From positions 66,326,889 to 66,390,888 of the forward strand of contig CM068388.1 in NCBI GenBank assembly GCA_034770075.1: 64,000 bases of DNA, read 5' to 3'. Made by a program: the position numbers and the translations under genes. Of this stretch, positions 47,916 to 58,754 are shown one piece after another. The DNA is from Aralia elata (taxonomy: Eukaryota; Streptophyta; Magnoliopsida; Apiales; Araliaceae). The notes under the pieces were generated by a model that saw only the letters and a program-made list of their open reading frames with translations, was not told the origin of the DNA and did no database searches. The number at the start of each line of letters is the position of its first letter. The stretch's first letter is position 1.

Positions 47916-48387
47916 TATGGTGAATTATGATAATTGTTATGTCTGATTGTAAATTATTTTAGGTTGCAAATAGTCTTTAGGTAATGTAGTATTTTTCGTT
48001 ATTTCGTGACTTCAGGCGCGGACAATTACTAGTATTATAATATTCTAGCTCATAATTTTTCGTTTCCACTTAGGGTGCGTTTGGGAACATCGACTCGATA
48101 TGGAATTGAAATTAGCACCTCCAATTCTAATTCAACTATTTAGATAACAAATATGTCAATAGAATAAATATTGAATCATAACACTAAACATCTCAATACC
48201 ATAAAACTAAAACTATGGGATGTTTTATGGCCCATGATGAGATTTTAAAAATCAATTTCCCGCGAAATTCATAACCCATCAACTATCGGGCTCCCACACT
48301 TAAACACCATGAAACACACACAACAACTCGACTCTCTCTCTCTCTCTGCACGCGATCTTCTCCTCTAGCGTCGTGATTCCCAACACC

Positions 48388-48540
48388 ATGGCTTCCTTTA
48401 TCTCTCTCAAACCTCCCTCAAGGACATCCTTCTCCTCCGGCGTCGTGATTCCCCAAACCCCACCTCCGCCGCTGCTCGCTGGCCAAATCACCATCCACAA
48501 CCTCCTCCATTCTCTCTCATCTCACAGAAATTCTCTCTAA
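48388..48540 (+). CDS. Short Ser/Pro-rich ORF, possible gene 5' end
   Basis: A 50-codon frame starts at caccATGgc, a good plant start context, just after a CT-rich run. It reads MASFISLKPPSRTSFSSG and ends LSSHRNSL. A possible splice donor (acaag|gtata) lies ~70 bp downstream at 48610. An imperfect direct repeat (ctctagcgtcgtgattccc / ctccggcgtcgtgattccc) spans the start. It could be the first exon or leader ORF of a host gene, or chance. No family recognised. Confidence 0.25.
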   Translation: MASFISLKPPSRTSFSSGVVIPQTPPPPLLAGQITIHNLLHSLSSHRNSL

Positions 48541-48600
48541 CTTGCACATCCCTCTACTTTCTAGGGTTTTTCTGTGACAACCATCTTCAATTTCTCACTT

Positions 48601-49688
48601 TGGCAACAAGGTATATATACAACCATCACCTTCAATTTTATTTTTTTCGTTTCCAAGTATTTGATTATACTTTTACTAGGTACATCTATATATGTGTATA
48701 TCTAGTTTCGTATCAACAAAAAATTCTAATGGTTGCTAAATTTCTGTATTTATGTTTATATCTAGTTTTGTTAGGTTAGTTTCAAATTACTAGTCTCTTT
48801 TTTCATATTGAGTTTGTGATTTGATTTGCCTACCAATTATATGATAAAATGTCTAAATGAGTTCTTTTTGCCTAAGCAGTCTCACAAAGTAGATTTTGTG
48901 TTGATTGATTAAATCTTATTAAGTCTTACTTGGAATATAACCCATTTTGATTAGTTTTGAACTTTGTCTCATTTTTTATACAAAACATATTGCTGCTGCT
49001 TAGTTGTTCTTAGTCTTGTTTTCATGAGCTACAAAGCATGGCAATGGTCTTCCCCTGCAACTTACAAGGATGGTGAGGAAAATATGGAGGAAGAGTAACT
49101 GTGATATGCAAATTGAAGTGGAGATGGGTACTTCTTTGGCACTGGACATCCTTCTGAACAGGATGGGGGTGATCAACCATTTTGGCTGCTCAGTTTGCAT
49201 GCTTTCTTTCTGAGATCAGACATATTAAAGTTAAATTTTGTTTGTTTGTTTGTTTTCCACCCCTATATCATCCCTTACTTAGGTAAGAAAAGTGGTAATC
49301 TAAATTTAAAACTTATAAACTCACAAACACCACCAAAGAAAACTTAAAATAACCTTAAGGACCGACTCCCTTCTTTATTTTTTGGAGGTTATTTCTATTT
49401 GTGTCTGGAAACATGAAGATGATTGGGGTGGGGTACCATGCACCAACAATTTGGTACAACCGCCAGATATAACTCCCTAACCACTGAATTTCAACACAAC
49501 AATAATATTTATTGTATGTCTAATTTATTAAGAGGTCAAAACATTTCTGATGCTGCATACTGCATAGCAGCCATTACAATGAGAAATGATGGTAGCTTAT
49601 CATTACAATGAGAAATTTAAACACATACATTACATTGAAAACTATGTTTGTTCGTGAAATTAAATGAACATTTGCTACAAATAGATTG
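48601..49688. other. Unique-looking sequence without a supported gene
   Basis: T-rich sequence with no recognisable frame longer than about 66 codons and no repeat family I can identify. It forms the left flank of the L4 solo LTR. Confidence 0.4.
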
Positions 49689-49942
49689 TGTGACACCCCC
49701 AAATCCGAGTACTTCATTTCCTCGGGATTTGGTGTTCACTATCCGAAAACATCACATCACATCTAACTACCTATTCAAATAAAAATGGAAACTCTTAATT
49801 GAAATAGAAATCTCCCATTAAAGGGTTACAACATCTTTAATAAATAAATCTCAGGTTATCTAACCTTAAATAAACATCAGTGCGGAAATATAAATTAAGT
49901 CTATTACATAAACATCATTTAAACAAATAAAACTAGTCTTCA

Positions 49943-50050
49943 TCACTTGTTTGCTTTTCCTTTGCCCTTACTAGTGGATGGCTCATCAAATCTTTCAACT
50001 TTAGCTGCAATGTTATTATGCAAGGGTGAGCAATGATTGCCCAGCAAGTA
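49943..50050 (-). other. Conserved LTR block with K-rich tail (L4)
   Basis: The minus strand reads cttgctgggcaatcattgc, cacccttgcataa, acceptor-like attgcag, then the tail KVERFDEPSTSKGKGKANK and a TGA. The tail is slightly longer than in L2 and L3 but keeps the STSKGKGK core. It is open in the same frame upstream (LLGNHCSPLHNNIAA). Confidence 0.55.
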
Positions 50051-51139
50051 TAACAACAACAATAATAATAACATGCGAAAAAAATAATGGACATCGGATA
50101 TTCGAATACTCGGCTTTTGAATCAAGATTAGAATACAAGAATCAAAAGAACATCTGAGGGTCACAAGACCACGAACTATGTCCCAAGTTATCAAGTATTT
50201 CTACTTTAAACCTTTAACAGTCATAAGACTATATGGACCTTACTTCTCATACTTAGGGGGATCAGCCCTTTGTACCCATGTATGTGCACAACATCTAAAC
50301 GCTAACGCGTAAAATAATCCCCTATAAAAGAGTTGTTCATCTCAGTTTGACATCAGAGTCCGCACCAAAGGAAGTTTGGTTTGGATTTAATTCGATAACG
50401 TTTTCAAAATTTAGAACGCTCATCAACTATGGACTAGTCGAATCAATAAGGGTTCGCTAGTCAATCAAGGTTCAATAAAAATGTAATTGATATTCGAGAA
50501 TCAAAGACTGAATCTCAGAAAAAATACAATTGAATGAATTCTATACAACTGAAGTATTACGAAGAGGAAATTAGAACATCTCATTTAAGTTCATGAAATT
50601 GAATGAAATAGAATTAAGAACTTATTCAAGTAAGTAATAGCATTATAAAGCTTACATGATAAAAGAATGAAGTTCAGGAACTTGCGTAGAAGTAATAAGG
50701 ATAAGATACTTGCTTTCAATGAAATAAAAAGATTAGAGATAGTAAACTTGTCTTGTGCGTAGATTACAAATTAAAATTCACGTTCTTTAATCAACCTATA
50801 CATTCCGTTTATAAAACAGTAACAATAATTAGTTACAGTATTATAAACACTTCAGGACTCATTCTCATCCAATTTTCATTTTAATATCTCAATTATTTTC
50901 TGGTTATCAGTCCCACTTCAGAAGTTGTAAGCCCAATTTTAGCAATATCATACCTAAGAATTCCTAAAACTCAACGCTAAGTTAGGGTTCATCGATCTTT
51001 ATATTTTATAATCATCAAGTATATGCTTAGCATTCAACTCAACATCTTGGTATTCGTTCAACATATTAATCTAAGTTTTAATCATGCATAAGGTGACATA
51101 GCATAACTACAAAGGAAGAAAAATTTAACATTTCCTGCA

Positions 51140-51310
51140 GTGAGCTCGTCGGGACGAGAATTCCTTCACAAAATCTCTCGTCGGGGCGAGACTTCGCCGG
51201 GGCGAGAAATTCCTTCACAGTTTTCTCGCCGGGGCGAGAAATTCCTTCACAGTTTTCTCGCCGGGGCGAGAAAACTCAGTTCATTGAGCTCGTCGGGGCG
51301 AGAAACACGA
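51140..51310 (-). repeat. Tandem palindromic cassette of L4 LTR
   Basis: The word ctcgccggggcgag and variants (ctcgtcgggacgag, ctcgtcggggcgag) occur about six times, several spaced by aaattccttcacagtttt. Each word can form a CTCGCC/GGCGAG stem. Confidence 0.85.
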
Positions 51311-52553
51311 AATCCAGATTCTGTAGTTCGCGAAGAACATAGAAACAGGCCAAAAATTTCTAATCTTCTTATTCTTACATCAAATTAAACATATCCAATT
51401 ACTATAATTCATATATAATCGTTACCCAAGCCTTCTAGCATGATTCTAACAACTTAAATCACATAAACCATGAATCTAAGAATCAAAATTTGAGGTTTTT
51501 ATCATTTTATCAAAGTTTCTTCAAATTCCATGAAATTACACATAACAGGTTCGTTATAACACTAAATTAATCCATTTAAATCTTGTTTTCTTCATTTTTA
51601 CATGCATAAATATAATCAATTATCAATTTAACCGATTAACTTGCAACACCAACATCAATTTCATATATATAGTTCATGTTCGTATACAACTACTCTGTAA
51701 ATTCCAGAACTTCGTTCAAACATATAATCTCATGGATTTAATTACTATAAATCATATACAAACCATATTAATTAGATTTATGCATGCTTACAAAAATCTA
51801 ACATCAAGTTATTTAGAATTTAACCAAAAATTCAGTTTATAGAGAACTCAGTGTACGTTCATGGAACAAAACTCATAAGAACATAAATTAAAGTTTGAAA
51901 TCAAGGAATTACCTTGATTAGTGCTTGGATTATGCAACAATTGAATGGAATTTCTTCCTAATTCTCTAATTCCTCTCAATTCTCTCTTTCTCTCTGGCTA
52001 AACTTTTAGAATCTGATGAACAGTAATGCATATAATAATAATACGTGAAAACTAAATGGCAGAACATGGTGTCAGTTTAATAACTGGCACCAACTCCCAT
52101 TAAGGCCATGTTTGGTTACCCATTTATTTCTCATTTCTAATTTATTTTAATAACTTATTATATAGTTTAATGTCACATATTTAATCAATTAAATAATCTC
52201 ATTTAAATCAATTAAATAAAATAGAATAATTCTACATTAAATCACATAGTCACATAAATAAAATTTTCCTTTATTAATAATGACAAATTATTAAATCTCT
52301 AATTAATAATTAAATTAATTAGAAATAACATTATACTTATTTAAATAATGCATTTAATCAAATAAACTCAATTAAATACATACTTTGAATATAAAAATTC
52401 TCCACATTAATTTAACTAATGTAACACATATAATTAAATTAATCTATCACAAATTCATCACTTAATCAAATAATTCAAGAATTAAATCATCGAAAAATAT
52501 TTATTTAATTCAATAAATATTTAAATTAAATTACAAAAATCTCGTTCGTCACA

Positions 52554-52996
52554 GATTGCATGCCAGTACATAACAACATAATCAATGACTTTGATTAGCA
52601 TTTGATAATTTATTACTAACAATAGTAATTTATGTCCCCTAAAATGATCAAGAACTATATATATTAACATAAAAGCTAATACATATATCACATACCATTG
52701 AAAGATCATCCAAATATTCGATCTTCACTACAACAAATGATGCACCTTATAGTATAAATGAAAATTAAGATGGTGGATCAAATCTGAACATAAAAACTAA
52801 TAGAATCATAAGATTAAGCCATAAACTTTAGTTGCCATTTTGCCGTTAAACTTCTCCCAAATAGTATATTTCCACTTCTTACCATATCTTCAAGTCATCT
52901 TTCACAGCAACTCACCTTCTTATGGCATAACATTAATATAGATTGTCATATGAGTACAGGAACAAGCACCCATATATATATACACATGTATATATT
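52554..52996. other. Right flank of L4 solo LTR, no supported gene
   Basis: AT-rich unique-looking sequence. Two very short exon-like pieces on the minus strand (about 52700-52735 and 52878-52895) have donor-like ends but are too short to support a gene. Confidence 0.3.
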
Positions 52997-53165
52997 TGAC
53001 ACCGGGTGATGAAAAAAAGAGAAGAAAATACAAGAGAACACTCGGGATAAAACACTCACACTCAATGGAAATCCACCAAAGAGATAGAGTCAAAGCAAAC
53101 AAGAACATTTGATTTGTATAAAAATCTCAAAATAACTCGATCTGATTTTAACTTCACAAGCCTAG

Positions 53166-53177
53166 CCCTTATATAGT
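53166..53177 (-). promoter_or_regulatory. TATA box of L6 LTR
   Basis: Minus-strand actatataaggg, about 175 bp into the LTR, is well placed to drive element transcription. Confidence 0.55.
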
Positions 53178-53271
53178 TGTCATGGAACATTCCTCCAGCC
53201 CTAGGTACATGAATTATAATAAATAAACTACTTAAAACATTAATTTAGGGAGGAAGACTATGAGACACAAA

Positions 53272-53322
53272 AGACCAAATACAATGAAAGACCAAATACA
53301 ATGAAAAACCAAATACAATGAA
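53272..53322 (-). repeat. 17-bp repeat, three copies
   Basis: The unit agaccaaatacaatgaa is repeated head to tail three times with one change in the third, upstream of the TATA box in element orientation. It may act as a promoter module or be plain slippage. Confidence 0.9.
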
Positions 53323-53358
53323 AAGCATAATTATGCATTGGTATCATTCTCCCCCGGT

Positions 53359-54614
53359 TGAAAAGGATTCGCCCCCGAAACTTGATTGTCTTCTTCAAAA
53401 TAAGGAGAAAGATCCACAACATCGAAAGTTGCTGAAACACCATATTCTCAGGGCAGCTCCAATTTGTACGCATTTCCCTCGAACCGTTGAAGAACTTTGA
53501 AAGGACCATCAGCCCTGGGCTTGAGTTATCGATGACGCCCTCGAGGGAATCGTTCTTTACGGAGATGAATCCATACTAAGTCACCTTCCTTGAATGCAGC
53601 GGGTTTTCAGTGTTTATTCGCTTGATTTCGGTATTATCCATTTTGCTTGATAATGCGATCACGGACTTGCTCATGCAACTTCTTGATGTGCCTGGCTTGT
53701 TCTTCAGCATCTCCACTAAAGTAGTGAGAAACAGGAAGGGGAGCTAAGTCTAAAGGACTAATAGGATTTCTCCCATAAACTACTTCAAAAGGTCTAGTTC
53801 CGGTCGTTTGACTTGATGATCGATTGTAAGCAAACTCGGCTTGAGCCAAAACAAGATCCCACTTTCAAATATTGCTGCCCACTAAGCTTCTCAAAAGGTT
53901 TCCCAAGCTCTAATTAACCACTTCGGTTTGACCATCCATTTATGGATGATGGGAAGAGCTAAATTGCAATTTTGTCCCAAGCTTTCTCCAAAGAGTACGC
54001 CAAAAATGTCCCACAAACTTCGAATCACGATCCAAAGTTATTGTTTTTGGAATTCCATAAAGTTTAACAATATCTCGGAAATATAAATCAGCCACATGAG
54101 AAGCATCCAAAGTCTTGCTACATGGTACGAAATGCGCCATTTTGGAGAACCAGTCCACAACCACCCTGATAGAGTCTTTGTTTCTTTGAGTTCGGGGTAA
54201 ACCCACCATGAAGTCTAGGCTCACATCTTCCCAAGGAGCTATTGGAACTGGTAAAGGCGTGTATAAACCGGTGTTTTGAGCATGACCTTTAGTAATATGA
54301 CTAGTTCTACACCTTTCAATATGCCACATAATGTCCCTTTTAAGTTTAGGCCAAAAGAAATTTTCCTTAACAAGAGAAAAAGTTTTATCTCTCCCAAAAT
54401 GTCCAGCAAGTCCTCCACCATGAGCTTCAATAATTATAGCTTCTCTTAAAGAACATTCAGGAATACATAATCGATTCTTCATGAAGAGAAACTCATCTTG
54501 CATTAAAAAGTTTTGATACAAGCCTTTTAAGCACTCTTCCCAAATCTTCCCAAAGAAAGGATCATCCTTGTAAAGTTCTTTAAGGACTTCAAAGCCTAGG
54601 ACTTTTACTTGCAT
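53359..54614 (-). pseudogene. Integrase of the small chromovirus, decayed
   Basis: The zinc domain at the start keeps the two His (EAHGGGLAGHFGRDK) but the second Cys of the CxxC pair is Ser (ERCRTSHITK). The core shows SLDFMVGLPRTQ, the second Asp in TLDRDSKF and, after a TAA at about 53943-53945, the Glu segment DGQTEVV. AQAEFAYNRSSSQTTGTRPF and VVYGRNPISPLDL follow (53634-53849). The remaining C-terminus (53359-53630) retains fragments of the family end (ADGPFKVLQRFEGNAY) in shifted frames, with no classical chromodomain. Several stops and frameshifts make it inactive. Confidence 0.82.
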
Positions 54615-55258
54615 TGTGGTTAGTAAAGTGCTTTCGACTTAAAGCATCCACTACTTTGTTGAGTTCTCCCGATTTATGCTTGATAACAAAATTAAAGGCT
54701 TGAAGAAACTCAACCCACTTTGCATGTCGCATGCTGAGCTTGTGTTGACCATTTATATACCTTAATGCTTTAAGATCCGAAAAGAGAATAAACTCTTTGG
54801 ACACGAGATAAGGTTGCCAATGCACAAGGCTCTAACAATGGCATAGAACTCCTTGTATAAAGTAGAGTACTTTATGCGGGATTTATTCAACTTTTCACTA
54901 AAAAAAAGGCAATCGGCTTCCCTTCTTGGCTAAGGACCGCACCAATACCCACATTTGAAGCATCACAATCAATTTCAAAAACTTTTTCAAAATTTGAGAG
55001 TATAGGAGCCTCCGTTACCTTCTTCTTTAAGAGCTCGAAACTTTTTTGTGCCTCTTGAGACCATTTGAAAGTTCCTCCCTTTAAGCATTCGGTGATAGGA
55101 GAAATAATAGTGCTAAAACCCTTAATAAACCGCAGATAGAAAGAGGCAAATCCATGAAAGCTTCGAATACCATAAAAGGAAGTAAGAATAGGCCAACTAA
55201 TAATTGTTTCGACCTTACTTGGATCCATTTTTGTGCCTTCACCGGAGAACATAGCCAA
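54589..55258 (-). pseudogene. RT thumb/RNase H region, decayed
   Basis: Two frames remain. One is 54887-55258, with MDPSKVETIISWP, IRSFHGFASFYLRFI and the first RNase H Asp in EIDCDASNVGIGAVLSQEGK. The other is 54589-54825, with FSDLKALRYINGQHKLSMRHAKW and VVDALSRKHF. The joint between them (54826-54886) is damaged. The order and motifs match a chromovirus RNase H. Confidence 0.8.
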
Positions 55259-55874
55259 AAAAGATAAGGTTATTTGTCAAGAAATGACATTTCTTCAAGT
55301 TGGCAAACAACTTCTGCTCCCTTAGCACATTAAAAACTTGTCGAAGATGTTCCAAGTATTGATTCTGATTTTTGCTATAAACAAGAATGTTATCAAAGTA
55401 AACCACAACAAATTTACCAATAAATGGCTTGAAGATGTGATTCATGAGTCTTATAAAAGTACTAGGAGCATTAGAAAGTCCAAATGGCATTACCATCCAT
55501 TCAAGTAGTCCATCCCTTGTCTTGAAAGCGGTTTTCCATTCATCGCCCGCCCTCATGCGAATTTGGTAATAACCACTTTGGAGATCAACTTTAGAGAAGA
55601 TCGAGACACCATAGAATTGATCAAGCAAATCGTCAAGGCGAGGAATAGGAAATCGGTACTTGATGGTTATCTTGTTCACGGCTCTACTATCAATACACAT
55701 GCGCCAAGAACCATCTTTCTTTGGAACTAGGAGTGCAGGAATAGCACAAGGACTCATACTTTCTCTTATCAATCCTTTGGCTAATAACTCATCAACTTGC
55801 CTTTGAAGTTCTTCATGTTCTTTAGGATTCATGTGATAGGCTGCCTTGTTTTGGAAGTATAGCACCGGGAACAA
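55239..55874 (-). pseudogene. Reverse transcriptase with altered YxDD box
   Basis: Good length of RT: ELLAKGLIRESMSPCAIPALLVPKKDG, RMCIDSRAVNKITIKYRFPIPR, FSKVDLQSGYYQIRM, MPFGLSNAPSTFIRLMN and the catalytic box, which reads YFDN rather than the usual YFDD. The last catalytic Asp has become Asn, which would be expected to abolish polymerisation. It is otherwise one of the better preserved parts of this element. Confidence 0.88.
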
Positions 55875-56330
55875 AATTAATGCAATGTTGAATGTCCCTT
55901 ATAGGAGGAAGGCCAGGTGGAATTTCTTCGGGGACAACACCATGAAATTCTTGTAAGAGCAGTTCCATTATTGGTGGGACTTCTTGTCTTGCTTCATTTT
56001 CTTCCATTACTACGAGCACAAAAGTCTCATCTCCCTCTACTAAAGCTTTGTCAATTTCAACTTTTGAGATTAAATGATTTTCATTAGCCTTTGAAGCTTT
56101 AGGGGTACTTTTAAGCTTCGAAAGGCCTAATGTTACTTTAACACCATCTTTGTGAAAAGTGTATGTATTCTTGAAACCATCATGAATAACTTTCCGATCA
56201 TATTGCCAAGGCCTTTCAAGAAGCAAATGACAAGCATCCATAGGAACAACATCACACCATATTTCATCTTTATAATTTTTACCAATAGAAAATTGTACCA
56301 AGCACCTTTTATTTACTTGTACCTCACTTC
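55822..56330 (-). pseudogene. Protease and RT linker, 5' truncated
   Basis: The frame starts inside the protease (DACHLLLERPWQYDRKVIHDGFKNTYTF) and continues through the acidic linker to EEIPPGLPPIRDIQHCINFVPGA, the entry to RT. The catalytic Asp region, gag and the 5' LTR are absent; similarity stops near 56330. Confidence 0.8.
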
Positions 56331-56735
56331 CCTTGCGAAGCCAAGAAAGCTTATAAGGTTGGGGATGTGTTAGGAACTTGATGGGTTCCTAACAGTGGGA
56401 GGTAGACAATTAGAGTAGAAAGAGACTGAAACAGAGTTTGGGGGAGGAAGAAAGGGCAGAAATAGGGTAGAATGGAGGTGAGGAAGAGATAAAGGAGAAG
56501 AGTTCAAAGAGACTCTCTCAGATATTTCATATATTCGTTGATAAAGCTTGAAATGAAAATAGTTTACTGCTTACATATTTATATTAAGGTTACTTGCAGA
56601 AAAATAAAGCTTAACCTACACCTACTTTACTTATCCTACACCACCTGCATATGGGCACATGGGCATGTGAGGTTGTTACTTGGAGAATATTCCAGATAAT
56701 AAAAGCTAACAAAAAATAACTAGGGTTATGCTTGA
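56331..56735. other. Unclassified junction, possible LTR fragment
   Basis: Carries a perfect 9-bp inverted repeat gttaggaac/gttcctaac (56369-56377, 56385-56393) and then a purine-rich stretch with gagactctctcagatattt, suggestive of a minus-oriented Copia LTR end. No gene. Confidence 0.35.
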
Positions 56736-58733
56736 TGTAGACACCCAAATTTTGTGTTCCCTATGCTAACTGTGATAGGAGGGCAAAATCTTCAATTGAA
56801 CCGGCCTGCAGGAGCGAAAAATGGGCACAAGTGCGAACACTCGACGCCACCACGATGATTTGCAGTCAAAACCGACGTGACAACAAGGCCATCCGAAATG
56901 AGCATTCCCGAACAATGTGTCACGTCTCACGGTAATTCTCGGACTGCAAAATACAGGCCTTTCGGCAAAAACCGACAGCACGACGCGAGAATCGAGGTGC
57001 GGTGCGGAAACCGAGGAGAATTAAATAACTAAAGTGCATGGCGGGCTGAGTGCATGGCGGGCTAAGGCCAGCCTACTTCAGCACTTCCTTCATTCATTCA
57101 ACGGAGAGACAGAAGGTTTTGAGCAGCAGATCGGGAGAAAAGAAAAAAAAACAGCAGCAGCTAGCTTAGGAATTGAGGAAGAAATAGCATAGATTTGTAA
57201 CAAAATAGGAGAGGAAGGGAGAAAAAAAAAGAGAGGAATAATATTTTTTTGATTTGATTGTATCACATACACTTCTTCTTCTATTCAAAATACACAAATT
57301 TACATCCACTTTGACCTCATTTGCAAGGTGAAAATCTCCTTATTTTTGCAATTTCTATCACATCATTTGATCAAATTAAATGTAGTTTTCATGTAATTTA
57401 TGGTGAAACAATGAATTAGGGATTATTAGTGAGGGTTCCATCAGAACAAAATTCTTCCTAATAACCCGATGATATTTATTTATTGATTTTTTTGTTTGTT
57501 TTACGGCGCTATTGGGCGTGATTCCTTTAGACCGCTATTTTAGGATGTCTTGGTATTGTTAGATTATCCGTGTTGGTTATTTCTTGTAATATCCGGTTGT
57601 GGGTGTGTGGAAATTTGGTTGTGAGCCTAGGAAAGCGACCCCGTGGTCCAAATCCGATGATGGACCTCTTTTGATGTAGATAGTAGGAAGGATGTAGTTT
57701 TCATTGTACATATGTAATCCTCGAGCCTTAAAACGACGCCAAGGCGAGAATCGTGGTTAAGGCCCCGTCATAGTGAAAGTATGCGATTGTGGGCGTTTGG
57801 GGTTATTTTGATGGCTTACATGCCCATGAATAGCCCCAACGCATTTTAATGCTTGATTTGATTTATGACACGAAATTGATTTCAAAGTTAAACGATGAGA
57901 TTTTCATAAAATCAATCAAATTAGGTTATTAGCATCACGAGGCGTAAAAATTGAAAGTGCAAATGAATGTTGATTCCTCTTTAACGAGAAGGCAAAGAAA
58001 AATCGTTTTCCAAAACATCACATAAAATGATTTTATAAATAAATGACATTTTATTAAACCGTTGTGCATAGGGTTAAAGAGATCCTAGTGGTTGCCCATC
58101 ATTTGAATTATGAAAGCAACGTATAGATCTCGATTCCTATTTTGACAAAGGTTTAGAAAATTCTTGTTTTGCCAAAACGACACCTAATGCAATATCACAA
58201 TTTTGACAATTAAAATCAAACATTTTCTCACAAAGCTTTCTCGTATAAACCGAAGGACATTCTGAAGCATTCCCAAAAGAAAAACACGACTTTTCCAAAA
58301 AATCCAAATGATTTCCTCATGCAAACTCACCACCACATTCACAAAGGCACACACACACACATACACACACATATACATTTCATGAATTAAAGGATAGGAA
58401 AGTATCAAGATTGCGGTAACCGTGTTTCACGGAAGTCGGGGGGTGCCTAACACCTTCCCCTTCGCTTAAGCAAGCCCCCGAACTCTATGAATCTCGGTTT
58501 GCAGACCAATTAATTCGGAGTCACATATGAGCCAGCGATTAAAAATAAAAAAAGACGAAAACTCGGATGAGTTGGTACATCCATTTCAAATATACCAATT
58601 GGCGACTCTGGTTAATTGGCTCATCATAAAAAACGATCTTTCAAAACCCCGTCGACATTAATGCCGACCTTTTCCACGAAATCATCTAACCAAAAGGCTA
58701 AAATTGGAAAAGGACGAAAAACCGGTGTCGACA
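56736..58733 (+). mobile_element. 5' LTR (L7) of a Tat/Ogre-type element, 1998 bp
   Basis: Starts TGTAGACACCC and ends GGTGTCGACA, an inverted terminal pair, and is followed two bases later by a tRNA-Arg-type primer site. A (CA)n-like stretch lies at 58347-58375. A diverged relic of the same family is at 11348-12040 on the other strand. Confidence 0.85.
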
Positions 58734-58735
58734 GC

Positions 58736-58754
58736 TGGCGACTCCGCTGGGGAC
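58736..58754 (+). other. Primer binding site (tRNA-Arg type)
   Basis: The tggcgactccgctggggac sequence is the form of primer site known for Tat/Ogre elements, complementary to the 3' end of a tRNA-Arg. Confidence 0.85.

Larger units (their letters stand above)
49689..52553 (-). mobile_element. Solo LTR of family L4 with perfect 5-bp target duplication
   Basis: Begins TGTGACACCCCC and ends CGTTCGTCACA, and is flanked by GATTG on both sides (49684-49688 and 52554-52558). There is no internal sequence, so it is a solo LTR of 2865 bp. It contains the conserved block (49943-50050), a palindromic tandem cassette (51140-51310) and a donor-like AG|GTAA at 51911-51912 (minus). The end near 52021-52553 matches 2035-2577. 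Confidence 0.9.
52997..53346 (-). mobile_element. 3' LTR (L6) of a small chromovirus, ~350 bp
   Basis: In element orientation it starts TGATACC after a purine run (accgggggagaa) and ends GGTGTCA, an imperfect terminal inverted repeat. It holds a TATA box, a 17-bp triplet repeat and a short leader. The end of pol appears to run into the LTR start (QPGENDTNA then a stop). The small size fits CRM, Reina or Galadriel chromoviruses. Confidence 0.65.

Noticed and set aside
48300..48500. Minus-strand 66-codon frame with a repeated GITT.EEK motif
   Set aside because: The repeat reflects an underlying DNA direct repeat; the plus strand has the better start context.
51140..51388. 82-codon Ser/Arg/Gly-rich frame
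   Set aside because: Produced by translating the palindromic tandem cassette of the L4 LTR.
52690..52900. Minus-strand exon-like pieces with donor-like ends
   Set aside because: Each is about 20-35 bp and no phase-compatible set could be built.
58340..58376. (CA)n-rich stretch as a regulatory element
   Set aside because: Low-complexity run within the L7 LTR with no further support.
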